Below are positions 46,288 to 55,568 of a DNA stretch of 64,000 nt, one piece after another. The notes under the pieces are model-generated. The model worked only from the letters and a program-made list of their open reading frames with translations. It had not been told where the DNA came from and made no database searches. Each line of letters starts with the position of its first letter. Within the stretch, counting starts at the first letter, position 1. Origin of the DNA: Belliella alkalica (GTDB lineage Bacteria; Bacteroidota; Bacteroidia; Cytophagales; Cyclobacteriaceae); assembly GCF_022549785.1 (NCBI RefSeq), contig NZ_JAKZGO010000001.1, positions 332,101 through 396,100 on the forward strand. The letters are read 5' to 3'. Both the position numbers and the translations under genes were made by a program.

Positions 46288-47256
46288 TTATTTTATTGCT
46301 TTTAAAGCTTCAGTTAATTTGGGAATCACTTCAAATGCATCGCCAACAATTCCATAATCAGCAGCCTTAAAGAAAGGAGCCTCAGGGTCTTTGTTGATAA
46401 CGACGATATATTTTGAAGAATTTACACCTGCAAGATGTTGAATAGCACCCGAAATTCCAACTGCTACGTACAAAGTTGGCGCAACTTTTACTCCAGTTTG
46501 CCCTACATGTTCATGATGAGGTCTCCATCCTATATCAGAAACTGGCTTAGAGCATCCGGTTGCCGCACCTAATTCCTTTGCCAAATCTTCCAGCATTCCC
46601 CAATTTTCAGGACCTTTCATACCTCTTCCTCCTGACACTACAATATCTGCTTCAGGAAGTAGTATATCTCCAGTAGCCTTGTCTGTCGATGTTATATTTG
46701 TAGCAAAATTTGAATCACCAATAGTAAGGCTTACAGATTCTATACTGGCATCACCACCATCAGTAAGGAGATCGACAGCATTTTTCTTTACTGCCAGAAT
46801 TTTGTGCTCTGTATTTATTACTGTCTCAGCAAAAGCTTTTCCGGTATAGATACTTCTTTTTACTTTGTAGACATCACTAGTGTCTGGCAAATCCATTACG
46901 TTTGAAACCAAACCTGCATTTAGCTTGATGGCAAGTCTCGCTGCTACGGCATCTCCCAAGGAAGATTTTGCCAAGACGAGTGTATGAGCTCCTACTTGAC
47001 TATATACTTGTGATATTGCATCGGCATGCGCCTGAATCACGCCAGCTGTAAGTTTTTCGTTACTGTCATGAATTACTTTGCTAGCACCTGCAGATCCTGC
47101 TTTTTTTAATTCTGACTCTTCAATAGCTCCTAAAGCAACCGCGATTACTTCTCCTGCTCCAGTTTTTTCGGCCAATGCTTTTCCATAAGAAACGGCTTCC
47201 AAACTTGTTTTTTTAACAGCACCTTCTGCGTGCTCAATATATACTAAAATTGACAT
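46288..47256 (-). CDS. etfA: Electron transfer flavoprotein alpha subunit
   Basis: 322 residues. The FAD-binding C-terminal half has VSGGRGMKGPENW, GCSKPVSDIGW, VGQTGVKVAPTLYVAVGISG and INKDPEAPFFKAADYGIVGD, all standard EtfA segments. It pairs with EtfB to pass electrons from acyl-CoA and other dehydrogenases to the quinone pool. Order etfB-etfA with a 36-base gap, then bfn after 5 bases. Confidence 0.96.
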   Translation of the reverse strand: MSILVYIEHAEGAVKKTSLEAVSYGKALAEKTGAGEVIAVALGAIEESELKKAGSAGASKVIHDSNEKLTAGVIQAHADAISQVYSQVGAHTLVLAKSSLGDAVAARLAIKLNAGLVSNVMDLPDTSDVYKVKRSIYTGKAFAETVINTEHKILAVKKNAVDLLTDGGDASIESVSLTIGDSNFATNITSTDKATGDILLPEADIVVSGGRGMKGPENWGMLEDLAKELGAATGCSKPVSDIGWRPHHEHVGQTGVKVAPTLYVAVGISGAIQHLAGVNSSKYIVVINKDPEAPFFKAADYGIVGDAFEVIPKLTEALKAIK

Positions 47257-47292
47257 ATTATCTTGATTTATTGTTTTTTGAATAGATAGTGA

Positions 47293-48030
47293 TTAAAGTA
47301 CTTTCGCGTCATTTTTCAACAACTTGACAAGTTCTTCAACATTGTCTTTGTCCACTAATTTCACAGCACCCTTAGCCGGTGGCAATTGAAACTGCAAAAC
47401 TTCTGTAGCTGTACTTTCATCTACTGGCTCGATTACATTCAATGGTTTGGTTCTTGCTGACATAATACCTCGCATATTTGGTATTTTCCATTCAGCAATC
47501 GGCTCTTGACAACCTGCAATAAGAGGTAAGCTAGCCTCCAAATACTCTTTACCACCTTCTATTTCTCTTGCCATTTTTACTGTATTCCCATCTATTTCTA
47601 GTTTCATTACAGGTGATATTGAAGGAATACCCAGTAATTCTCCAACCATACCATGAACCATTCCTCCATTGAAATCAATAGATTCTCTACCCATCAAGAT
47701 AAGGTCATAATTATTTTCTTTGGCTATAGCTGCAATTTGCTTAGCGACAAAAAGTGAATCTTTCGGGAAAGAGTTTACGCGAATGGCATCATCAGCGCCT
47801 ATAGCAAGTGCTTTTCTTAGCGTAGGTTCAGTCTCTGCTTCACCAACATTCAACACGGTTAAAGTAGCACTCAATTGCTCCTTTAATTCTACTGCTCTGG
47901 CTAGGGCATAATCATCATATGGACCAATGATAAACTGCACTCCATTCTTATCGAATTTGGTGTTATTATCAGTAAATTGAATTTTGGAAGTAGTATCCGG
48001 TACGTGTGTAATACAGACAAGAATTTTCAT
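47293..48030 (-). CDS. etfB: Electron transfer flavoprotein beta subunit
   Basis: 245 residues of normal length. MKILVCITHVPDT at the start, FIIGPYDDYALARAVELKE and DLILMGRESIDFNGGMVHG, then SPVMKLEIDG, are typical of EtfB, which binds AMP and is the partner of EtfA. First gene of the operon; its promoter should lie in the 76-base spacer to the divergent TPR gene. Confidence 0.96.
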   Translation of the reverse strand: MKILVCITHVPDTTSKIQFTDNNTKFDKNGVQFIIGPYDDYALARAVELKEQLSATLTVLNVGEAETEPTLRKALAIGADDAIRVNSFPKDSLFVAKQIAAIAKENNYDLILMGRESIDFNGGMVHGMVGELLGIPSISPVMKLEIDGNTVKMAREIEGGKEYLEASLPLIAGCQEPIAEWKIPNMRGIMSARTKPLNVIEPVDESTATEVLQFQLPPAKGAVKLVDKDNVEELVKLLKNDAKVL

Positions 48031-48106
48031 TATGTATATTTAGGTTATTTAATTTATTTAAATTGCGTGAATTTAGTGATTAAGCCTTTAATTAAAAAAA
48101 GAATTC

Positions 48107-48439
48107 ATGAGCAATTTGTCCCGCATCGAAACTCTCAAAAGTTATGCAGAATCAGAACCCGAAAATCCTTTCAATTGGTATGCTCTAGCCTTGGAATTCA
48201 GAAATGAAGATCCCCAAATGGCACTTCACTATTTTAATAAACTCTTAAATGACCACAAGGTTTACCTGCCTACCTATTATCATGCCGCTGCTCTTTGTTC
48301 AGATTTGAATCTGATAGATGAAGCTAAAAAGATATACGAAGATGGTATTTCTTTAGCCAAGTTACAACAAAATTCACACGCATTGAGAGAGCTTCAAAAT
48401 TCTTACCAAAACTTCCTTTTTGATCAAGATTTAATCTAA
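48107..48439 (+). CDS. Small tetratricopeptide-repeat protein
   Basis: 110 residues, no signal peptide. Three TPR-like helical pairs are visible (NPFNWYALALEFRNEDPQMA, YLPTYYHAAALCSDLNLIDE, AKKIYEDGISLAK). Divergent from etfB. No catalytic feature; probably a protein-protein contact module of unknown partner. Confidence 0.82.
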   Translation: MSNLSRIETLKSYAESEPENPFNWYALALEFRNEDPQMALHYFNKLLNDHKVYLPTYYHAAALCSDLNLIDEAKKIYEDGISLAKLQQNSHALRELQNSYQNFLFDQDLI

Positions 48440-48575
48440 ACTTTTGTAAATAGTCAAAGCTTTACTCTTGAAGTTTTTTATCAAATGATTCCAACAAAAT
48501 CTTCAAGATAGTATCTCAATTTCACTTTCAAAAAGTTGGTTTTCATAAAGGAAATATGGTTATAGATTGTTTTAG

Positions 48576-49577
48576 CTATCTAAATTTGATTATGATTTTA
48601 CCTAGTTGTTGGCCAGATTTCATACGGTCAAAAGCTGCCACAGCTTCTTCTACACCAAATACAAAGTCTATTACAGGCAAAATTTCATTTTCTTCTACGA
48701 ATTCCAACATCTCACTAAAATCTTGATCTGACCCCATTGTACTTCCTATCAAGTGGATTTGACTCCAAAACACTTTCCTTGCATCCACATCTTTAGGGTT
48801 CCCTTTTGTAGCTCCATAAAACACTATCTTACCCCCCGGCTTTGTGACTTTTATCAAATTCCCCAGTGTATCACCCATAGCACTGTCGATAATCAGGTCA
48901 AATCCACCTGTCATTTTCAATGCTTCATTTGTCCAATTTTCATTTCTGTAATTGAAACCGCCTTTTGCCCCAAGTCTTGTGGCGACATCTAGTTTTTCGC
49001 TAGAACTACTACTCACATAGACTTCGGCCCCTTTGGCTAAAGCATATTGCGCCGCAAATTGTGCTACTCCTCCTCCAAAACCTGTAACTAATACTTTTTC
49101 GCCTTTTTGAAGTCTCCCTTGTACCATTACGGCCCTGTATGCAGTCAAGCCTCCCAGTGGCAATGCTGCCGCTTGTTCCCAATTTAGATTTTTTGGTTTA
49201 TCATGAATCCTATCAAAATTCACTTTTACATACTCAGCAAAAGTGCCATTTTCGGGCATTCCTAAAATCATGAATTCCTTACCTTGGGCTTTTTGATTTT
49301 CTCCCCAATGCATCGCTGGGTTGATGATCACTTCTCTTCCAATATTTTTTTTATCAACGTTCTCGCCTACAACTGAAATCACCCCTGCCCCATCTGAACC
49401 CATTACAACTCCGTCCTTCAACCCTGGATACAAGCCCTGTCTGCACCATTCATCTCTATGATTGAGTGCTGCTGCGCGGATTTGCACCAAAACTTCATTT
49501 GCTCCAAGCTTTGGTATTTCTATTTCTTTGATTTCTATTTTGTTTTCTAATGCACTGTTTAGAACTATTGATTTCAT
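48576..49577 (-). CDS. Zinc-free MDR-family oxidoreductase (quinone oxidoreductase-like)
   Basis: 333 residues from MKSIVLN at 49577. The GroES-like N-terminal domain (LVQIRAAALNHRDEWCRQG, MGSDGAGVI) is followed by a Rossmann fold with VLVTGFGGGVAQFAAQYA. The four structural-zinc cysteines of alcohol dehydrogenases are missing, which points to the quinone oxidoreductase branch. Substrate unknown, NADPH likely. An in-frame ATG at 49610 adds 11 residues and overlaps the stop of the preceding gene as ATGA, which could mean translational coupling; family alignment favours 49577. Confidence 0.9.
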   Translation of the reverse strand: MKSIVLNSALENKIEIKEIEIPKLGANEVLVQIRAAALNHRDEWCRQGLYPGLKDGVVMGSDGAGVISVVGENVDKKNIGREVIINPAMHWGENQKAQGKEFMILGMPENGTFAEYVKVNFDRIHDKPKNLNWEQAAALPLGGLTAYRAVMVQGRLQKGEKVLVTGFGGGVAQFAAQYALAKGAEVYVSSSSSEKLDVATRLGAKGGFNYRNENWTNEALKMTGGFDLIIDSAMGDTLGNLIKVTKPGGKIVFYGATKGNPKDVDARKVFWSQIHLIGSTMGSDQDFSEMLEFVEENEILPVIDFVFGVEEAVAAFDRMKSGQQLGKIIIKFR

Positions 49578-49606
49578 TTTTGTTATACTTTTGGGTTTAT
49601 TGAATG

Positions 49607-50518
49607 TCATTTCAACTCTTCTACTATCAAATCAGCCACTGTTTCTATTCTGAGAATATCCAAATCTATGCTATTGCAATTGACATGAGTATCTGTAGCA
49701 ATTACTTTTTCAATCACTCCTGAGTCTTGAATTTTTTGAAGCGCATCATTGGTAAACAAACCATGAGTCGTAATGGTGAAGATCTTGTTGGCCCCAGCAT
49801 CTTTGTATGCCTTGGCTGCACTAATCAAAGAGCCTCCAGTACGAATCATGTCATCATATATCACTACATCTTTACCTTCTACATCAGCAGAAATGCTCGT
49901 AACCTCCGTTTCTTCTCCCGAGATTCTCCTTTTGAATACAAAAGCAGCATTTACCCCCATGTCGTTTGCCAAAGACTCTACCCATTTTGCCCTGCCAGCA
50001 TCTGTACAGGCCATTACAAAATCTTTAGAAGCTAATTCTTGAGCAACTCTTGTAACAATTGATTTGCAATAGACATGATTGATCAATACCTGACCCTCGA
50101 AATAATGGGGAATTCCTTCTGAATGTAAATCAAAAAACATAAAGTGATTGCCTTGACTTGTCCTTGGCAAAGACGAAAACATCACGGCTCTTGACTTTGC
50201 GGTAACAACCTCTCCTTTTTTGATCGCCCTTTCCATAGTAGAATAACCGAAGTATGGGAAAACAATAAATATTGATTTCGCCCCATATTTAATCAATGCA
50301 TAGGCTAAATCATAGATTTCCAATGTATCGGAATCTGAAATCGTACCACCAATCAATACCACATCCCTTTCATATACATCAGTCAATATCCGCTGATACC
50401 TTTCCCCATCTGGAAACTGCTTCACTTCGATTTCTCCTTTATCAAAATCTCCTAGCATTAATACCCTATCTCGTAAATAACAATATGACTGTATCGAGAA
50501 AATAATCTTCTTATTCAT
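49607..50518 (-). CDS. prs: Divergent ribose-phosphate pyrophosphokinase (PRPP synthetase)
   Basis: 303 residues. PRPP synthetase features are VKQFPDGERYQRI, YFGYSTMERAIKKGE, the catalytic FDLHSEG region, the KRR of the flexible loop (VFKRRISGEETEV) and the PRPP loop YDDMIRTGGSLI. It differs from housekeeping PrsA, which has DLH followed by a different segment and DDMIDTAGT, so it is probably a specialised paralogue. Its start overlaps the end of pncB by 8 bases, suggesting it supplies PRPP directly for NAD salvage. Confidence 0.88.
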   Translation of the reverse strand: MNKKIIFSIQSYCYLRDRVLMLGDFDKGEIEVKQFPDGERYQRILTDVYERDVVLIGGTISDSDTLEIYDLAYALIKYGAKSIFIVFPYFGYSTMERAIKKGEVVTAKSRAVMFSSLPRTSQGNHFMFFDLHSEGIPHYFEGQVLINHVYCKSIVTRVAQELASKDFVMACTDAGRAKWVESLANDMGVNAAFVFKRRISGEETEVTSISADVEGKDVVIYDDMIRTGGSLISAAKAYKDAGANKIFTITTHGLFTNDALQKIQDSGVIEKVIATDTHVNCNSIDLDILRIETVADLIVEELK

Positions 50519-51992
50519 GGTCGTAATTTTTCATTTTAAATACCAAATCTGTTCTCAGTTGATATAGTTTTTCTTCCAAACCAACAGGGTATATATGTGG
50601 ATTGACTAACCTTTTATGGGTTTTGTCAAAAAATTGAAGATTCTTTTGGGTGTTTTCTTTGATCTTTTCGATAGCAGGCGGATCATATACTTGTATCCCG
50701 TTCTTGAAAATAGGCTTCAAAAGAATTGTTTGATCTATATGCTCCCCATTGATCTTTTTTCTTTTTGTAGGATCGATAGGATCAATAATCGTATAAATAT
50801 TTTTCTTGGCTTGCTCTTCTTTCAAATAGATCATATCTGCTACTGCTTTTCCATTTTTAGAAAACCTGATGACATCATGATCGCCAGGGATATTGATCTT
50901 AATGGATTGTTGGGAAACTTTCACTTTGGGTTCCCAATTGCCATTTTGATCCTTTATAGCTGCCAATTTGTAAACTGCACCCAAAGCAGGCTGATCGTAT
51001 GCTGTCACCAGTTTAGTTCCCACTCCCCATACGTCTATAGAAGCTTCTTGGGCTTTCAATGAGGTTATAATATGTTCATCTAGATCATTGCTAGCAACCA
51101 CTTTGGCATCAGGAAACCCACCTTCATCGAGCATTTCCCTGGCTATATTACTAAAATAGGCCAAATCTCCAGAATCAATTCTGACTCCTACCATTTCTTT
51201 TCCCTTTTCCCTCAAAACTTTGCCAACTTCGATCGCATTTTTGATCCCATTGATCGTATCATAAGTATCAACCAAAAACACACATTTTTCAGGAAAAGCA
51301 TCTGCATACGCATAAAATGCCTCAAGCTCTGTATCGAAAGACATAATCCAGCTGTGTGCATGCGTTCCTGATACCGGAATTCCAAATAATTTCCCTGCCA
51401 TCACATTACTTGTGGCAGAACATCCCCCTATAAATGAAGCTCTACTTGCTGCCAATGCTCCATCTATCCCTTGTGCCCGACGCAAACCAAACTCTAAAAC
51501 GGAGTCTCCTTTTGCAGCAAAAACTACCCTCGCCGCTTTTGTAGCTATCAAAGTTTGGAAATTGGTAATATTCAACAAAGCAGTTTCCAAAAGCTGACAT
51601 TGGATCAGTGGCCCTTTGACTTTGATCAAAGGTGTGTGAGGGAAAATAACTGTTCCTTCTTCCACTGCTTCCACATCGCAAGTGAATCTCATTTCTCTCA
51701 AATATTCAATGAAATCCGACTCAAAGACAACCGTTCCATCAGTGTTTTTCATCTCACTCAAATAGTCCAAATCACCTTTGTTGAAAGTGAAATTATTACA
51801 GAAATCTATTACATATTCGAGACCTGCGGCAATTGTAAAACCACTTTGGAAGGGATTTTTTCTAAAAAAAAGATTAAAAATAGCTTCTTGCTCTGCCTTT
51901 CCAGATTTCCAATAGGCATATGCCATTGTGAGTTGGTAAAAGTCTGTCAACAGTGCCAAGGAACCTTGGTATAGGTCTTTTGTGATTTTCAT
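50511..51992 (-). CDS. pncB: Nicotinate phosphoribosyltransferase
   Basis: 493 residues. Makes nicotinate mononucleotide from nicotinate and PRPP, the first step of NAD salvage (Preiss-Handler route). Segments LLTDFYQLTMAYAYWKSGK, FRKNPFQSGFTIAAGLEY, LEFGLRRAQGIDGALAASRA, GTHAHSWIMSF (with the phosphorylated His region) and VRIDSGDLAYFS are characteristic. First gene of an overlapping pncB-prs-oxidoreductase run on the minus strand. Confidence 0.95.
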   Translation of the reverse strand: MKITKDLYQGSLALLTDFYQLTMAYAYWKSGKAEQEAIFNLFFRKNPFQSGFTIAAGLEYVIDFCNNFTFNKGDLDYLSEMKNTDGTVVFESDFIEYLREMRFTCDVEAVEEGTVIFPHTPLIKVKGPLIQCQLLETALLNITNFQTLIATKAARVVFAAKGDSVLEFGLRRAQGIDGALAASRASFIGGCSATSNVMAGKLFGIPVSGTHAHSWIMSFDTELEAFYAYADAFPEKCVFLVDTYDTINGIKNAIEVGKVLREKGKEMVGVRIDSGDLAYFSNIAREMLDEGGFPDAKVVASNDLDEHIITSLKAQEASIDVWGVGTKLVTAYDQPALGAVYKLAAIKDQNGNWEPKVKVSQQSIKINIPGDHDVIRFSKNGKAVADMIYLKEEQAKKNIYTIIDPIDPTKRKKINGEHIDQTILLKPIFKNGIQVYDPPAIEKIKENTQKNLQFFDKTHKRLVNPHIYPVGLEEKLYQLRTDLVFKMKNYDHE

Positions 51993-52552
51993 TATTTTTA
52001 AACTTTGGCTGGATTAAGTTTTATAGGTTCTGTTTTTCATAGCTAATAAAGCAGGCTTTTAATTTAAATATCATGCTTTTGCACTATCCTTTGTTAGATT
52101 ATCCTAAAAATCCAAATTTAGAATAAATCCAAATCAATTCACTCAAAAAAAAAGATATTTAAATCAGTATTACACATAACTTTCAAATTACTTTCAGCTT
52201 TGGAATTCTCAAATATAGCAGTAATCATCTCTTTTTTCCTTAATTCACAAAAGCAAAGAAATAATTACGTATTGGAAAAACTGATTAGGGTGTTTCAAGT
52301 TTTGAAAATTTGTAAAGTTTAGACCAATGCAAGGATTTGCCCAATTATACTTTTTATGATTTTTTCAGAAATTTAAAGACAGGTAAATGCAACTTGATCA
52401 CAAATTAATTTCGCATATACATTTTTATATACCCTTTGTTTATAATGTGAAAAATTGTTAAAAAACTAGTACGGTTCTTGAAAATTAATTTTCACCATCA
52501 ATAAAATTTAATTCAAACACCTTGAATTATAGCATTAAAAAACCAAAGTGAT
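51993..52552. other. Intergenic region, no gene
   Basis: 560 AT-rich bases between divergent pncB and the lipoprotein gene. It must hold both promoters. No ORF, RNA gene or clear repeat is recognised. Confidence 0.55.
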
Positions 52553-53281
52553 ATGAAAATTTCTAAAAACATCCTTAAAGTCCTAACGCTTGCGTTAGCA
52601 ATTGGCTTTACCTCTTGCAACAATGAAGATGATCCGCTTGGAAGCGGTGAAGGGAAACTTGGCTTTGCCTTTGTTTTAAACAATGGAACTCAATCGTCTC
52701 AAAATGGTAGAGTTGCAAACAGTAATCTGACTATTGAAAGTGGTTTCATTCAAATCAAGGAATTGGAATTAGAAGTCGAAGGAAGGAATGAGTCAGGAAA
52801 TTTCTCCAAAGAATTTGAAATCGAATTCAACGATATCAGAAAAATCACCTTTAACGAATTCGACGAGTCCACAGATTTTATAATCAATATCGAAGCAGGT
52901 GAGTATAGGGAGATTGAAATAGAATTAGACTTGATTGATTACAGAAACGAACCTTCAATATTTATAGAAGGCACGTATTCATTTTCTGATGGATCCACAG
53001 CACCATTGATTTATGAATATTTTGGTGACGACATTGATTTCGAAGTTGAAATTGAAGGTGAAGGTCAATTTTTCACAATTGATGCGATGAATAATCCACT
53101 TGTATTGTTCGAAATCAATGCGAATAATTGGTTTAGAGGAATATCAGACGCTGATTTTGAGAATGCAGAATTGGTAAATGGAACTTTACTTATCAATAGG
53201 AATACAAATAGGAACATTTACAAAAGAGTAAGTGATAATATAGATAAATTTGCAGATATCGAAATCGAATTGAAAAATTAG
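52553..53281 (+). CDS. Beta-rich lipoprotein of unknown function
   Basis: 242 residues with a lipoprotein signal (GFTSC, Cys near residue 23) and acidic NNEDD start of the mature form. The rest is a strongly acidic, beta-rich domain with alternating Glu/Ile patterns (GFIQIKELELEVEG, GEYREIEIELDL). It resembles DUF4382-type surface lipoproteins in layout, but this is weak. Stand-alone gene with its own terminator. Confidence 0.75.
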   Translation: MKISKNILKVLTLALAIGFTSCNNEDDPLGSGEGKLGFAFVLNNGTQSSQNGRVANSNLTIESGFIQIKELELEVEGRNESGNFSKEFEIEFNDIRKITFNEFDESTDFIINIEAGEYREIEIELDLIDYRNEPSIFIEGTYSFSDGSTAPLIYEYFGDDIDFEVEIEGEGQFFTIDAMNNPLVLFEINANNWFRGISDADFENAELVNGTLLINRNTNRNIYKRVSDNIDKFADIEIELKN

Positions 53282-53310
53282 AAATAAAAGCAGTTTTAGA
53301 ATCCATATAT

Positions 53311-53346
53311 AAACACCTATTCTTTCCTAAAAATGAATAGGTGTTT
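53311..53346. terminator. Bidirectional terminator
   Basis: AAACACCTATTC (53311-53322) and GAATAGGTGTTT (53335-53346) are exact complements around a 12-base loop, between convergent genes ending at 53281 and 53347. Confidence 0.85.
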
Positions 53347-54177
53347 TTACTTTTTCGAAGTTACATTCAAAATCACTCCAGCCAAAACCAGCACCATCCC
53401 CATATAAGTAATCAAACTATATGTCTCATCAAAAATCAAAAAACCAAAACTCAGCGCATAGATGATTCCTACATAGCTCAAACTTGCCACTTTGGAAAGA
53501 TTTGCATTCTGATATGCCAAAGTCATAAAATATTGGGCTGCCTGAGTCAAAACACCAACAATCACCAAAATCAACCAATCCCAGCCAGTAGGCATTACCC
53601 AAAAAAAGTAGGAAACAACAGCAGCAATTGGGGTCGTAATCAAAGGGAAATAGAACATAATAACTAGTGGATGTTCTGAATTTTTCAATCTTCTGATCAC
53701 ATTGTAAGCCACACCCATTGCCAAGGAAGCGATCAATCCAATACCCAAGTCAAATGCACTAATCCTTGGATCAAAACCTTCGATAATGACCACTCCTAGG
53801 AAAGAGATCCCGAAATAAATGTATTTGCGCTTAGCTACTTTTTCTTTAACTATAAAAATCCCCAAGATGGTGGTAAATATCGGAGCTAGGTAATTTATCG
53901 TCACCGCACTTGCCAAAGGGATCGTTTGAAGATTGTAAAAAAATGCGATCAGACCAACAGAACCTGCTATACCTCTAATGATCAACAAAGACCTATTATT
54001 TCCCAAAAGAGGTATGTTGAGTCTTTTCAATGCAAAATAGGTCATAAAAAAACTCATGACAGATCGAAAAAGTATAATCTCTATTGCAGGAATGTGCGGT
54101 ACTAATTTCACTGCTACATTCATCAGTGAAAATAGAAATCCTGCCAATAGCATGTGTTGAACACTTTTTTTACTCAA
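53347..54177 (-). CDS. DMT-superfamily transporter (two EamA domains)
   Basis: 276 residues, ten membrane segments in two EamA halves (GFLFSLMNVAVKLVPHIPAI; FPLITTPIAAVVSYFFWVM). Member of the drug/metabolite transporter superfamily related to RhaT/YdcZ-type exporters of metabolites. Substrate unknown. Alone on the minus strand. Confidence 0.9.
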   Translation of the reverse strand: MSKKSVQHMLLAGFLFSLMNVAVKLVPHIPAIEIILFRSVMSFFMTYFALKRLNIPLLGNNRSLLIIRGIAGSVGLIAFFYNLQTIPLASAVTINYLAPIFTTILGIFIVKEKVAKRKYIYFGISFLGVVIIEGFDPRISAFDLGIGLIASLAMGVAYNVIRRLKNSEHPLVIMFYFPLITTPIAAVVSYFFWVMPTGWDWLILVIVGVLTQAAQYFMTLAYQNANLSKVASLSYVGIIYALSFGFLIFDETYSLITYMGMVLVLAGVILNVTSKK

Positions 54178-54301
54178 AACTTGAAATATTTAAATTCGGA
54201 TTTCTAGATAAAACCTTATCGATGGGGATTAGTTCCATAAAAAATTCTGTGGAACCTTTTTTCTGTTTTATGGTTTGGTATTTAAATTTCATCCAAAAAT
54301 C

Positions 54302-54754
54302 ATGGCACTCAAAATAGGTCAAAAAGCACCAAACTTTACTTTACCTTCCACATCAGGAAATGATTTCACATTAAATAAAGATGCAGCAGGAAAATCTTGC
54401 ATCATCTATTTTTATCCTAAGGACTTCACCCGAGTGTGTACTGCTGAAGCTTGTGATTTTAGAGATCAATTTGCAGCATTTAGAGATCTCGATATACCTG
54501 TCTATGGCATCAGTCGGGATTCAATCGAAACCCATCTTAAGTTCCAAAAAGAATTTAAATTACCCTTTGAGCTATTAAGTGACGGAAAAGGAGATGTTTG
54601 CAAAGCTTATGACGCTTTAATTCCTTTAGTCAGAATGCCTAAAAGAATCACCTATTTACTTGATAGCAATCATATTGTGCAAGGTGCATATTCAGACATG
54701 TTTGAGTCAAAAAAGCATGTCAACGAGATGTTGGAAGTATTGAAAAGGAAGTAG
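54302..54754 (+). CDS. bcp: Peroxiredoxin (BCP/PrxQ type)
   Basis: 150 residues from MALKIGQKAPNF at 54302; a start at 54275 would add nine residues not seen in the family. The thioredoxin-fold motif YPKDFTRVCTAEACDFRD gives peroxidatic C46 and resolving C51, five residues later as in BCP. Usual PxxxTxxC is kept though the common TPGC reads TRVC. It reduces peroxides with thioredoxin. Confidence 0.93.
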   Translation: MALKIGQKAPNFTLPSTSGNDFTLNKDAAGKSCIIYFYPKDFTRVCTAEACDFRDQFAAFRDLDIPVYGISRDSIETHLKFQKEFKLPFELLSDGKGDVCKAYDALIPLVRMPKRITYLLDSNHIVQGAYSDMFESKKHVNEMLEVLKRK

Positions 54755-54770
54755 GACATTTAGTATTTAT

Positions 54771-55436
54771 TTAAAGCCCCGAAACAATTTTCCCATCTTG
54801 CATCGTCAGCATTCTATCTGCCATTTCTGCCAGTTCTTGGTTGTGGGTGACAATTACAAATGACTGACCAAATTCATCTCGAAGTCTAAAAAACAATTCG
54901 TGTAAATCCTGTGCACTCTTTGAATCAAGATTTCCACTTGGTTCATCTGCAAAAATGATTTTAGGGTCATTGATCAACGCTCGTGCTACAGCGATTCTTT
55001 GCTGTTCTCCTCCAGAAAGCTCCGAAGGCTTGTGCTGCAATCTTCCTTCCACTCCGAGGATTGTGGCAAGTTCTTTTGCCCTAGTTTTAAGTTCTTTTTC
55101 ATTTCTTCCGGCGATCAAACCTGGAATGATGATATTCTCTGCGCCCGTAAACTCGGGCAAAAGGTTGTGAAATTGAAAAATGAAACCAATTTCCCTATTT
55201 CTAAACTCCGCCAATTTATCTCCTTTGAGTTTTGTGACATTGGTTTCTCCAACTTTTACTTCACCCTTGTCGGCTTCATCCAAAGTCCCTAAAATATGCA
55301 AAAGTGTGCTTTTTCCTGCACCCGAAGCCCCTACGATAGAAACGACTTCACCCTGATTGATCATAACATCCACTCCCTTAAGCACATGCAGATCACCATA
55401 ATATTTCTCTATTCCTTTTGCTACCAGCATAGTCAA
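54771..55436 (-). CDS. lolD: LolD-like ABC transporter ATPase
   Basis: 221 residues. Walker A GASGAGKST, FIFQFHNLLPEFTGAEN, signature LSGGEQQR, Walker B IIFADEPSGNLDS and H-loop VTHN. Closest in pattern to LolD/MacB-type ATPases that drive lipoprotein release or peptide export. No permease gene is adjacent; in Bacteroidota the LolCE-like permease is usually encoded elsewhere. Convergent with the peroxiredoxin gene and divergent from sucC. Confidence 0.9.
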   Translation of the reverse strand: MTMLVAKGIEKYYGDLHVLKGVDVMINQGEVVSIVGASGAGKSTLLHILGTLDEADKGEVKVGETNVTKLKGDKLAEFRNREIGFIFQFHNLLPEFTGAENIIIPGLIAGRNEKELKTRAKELATILGVEGRLQHKPSELSGGEQQRIAVARALINDPKIIFADEPSGNLDSKSAQDLHELFFRLRDEFGQSFVIVTHNQELAEMADRMLTMQDGKIVSGL

Positions 55437-55519
55437 GTTTTAAAACATTCAAAATTACAACCAATAAGAAGTATTCCGTCAAAATTGCTAAATATTTACC
55501 AAAACAGACTGTTTTTAAC

Positions 55520-55550
55520 TTGAAAAATCGAGTTGAAGGCCTTAACTTCG
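55520..55550 (+). promoter_or_regulatory. sucC promoter candidate
   Basis: TTG at 55520-55522, 20-base spacer, TAACTTCG at 55543-55550 (one mismatch to TAnnTTTG). The predicted RNA would start about a dozen bases before the ATG at 55569. Confidence 0.4.
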
Positions 55551-55568
55551 TGCAAAAATTTCACAAGG

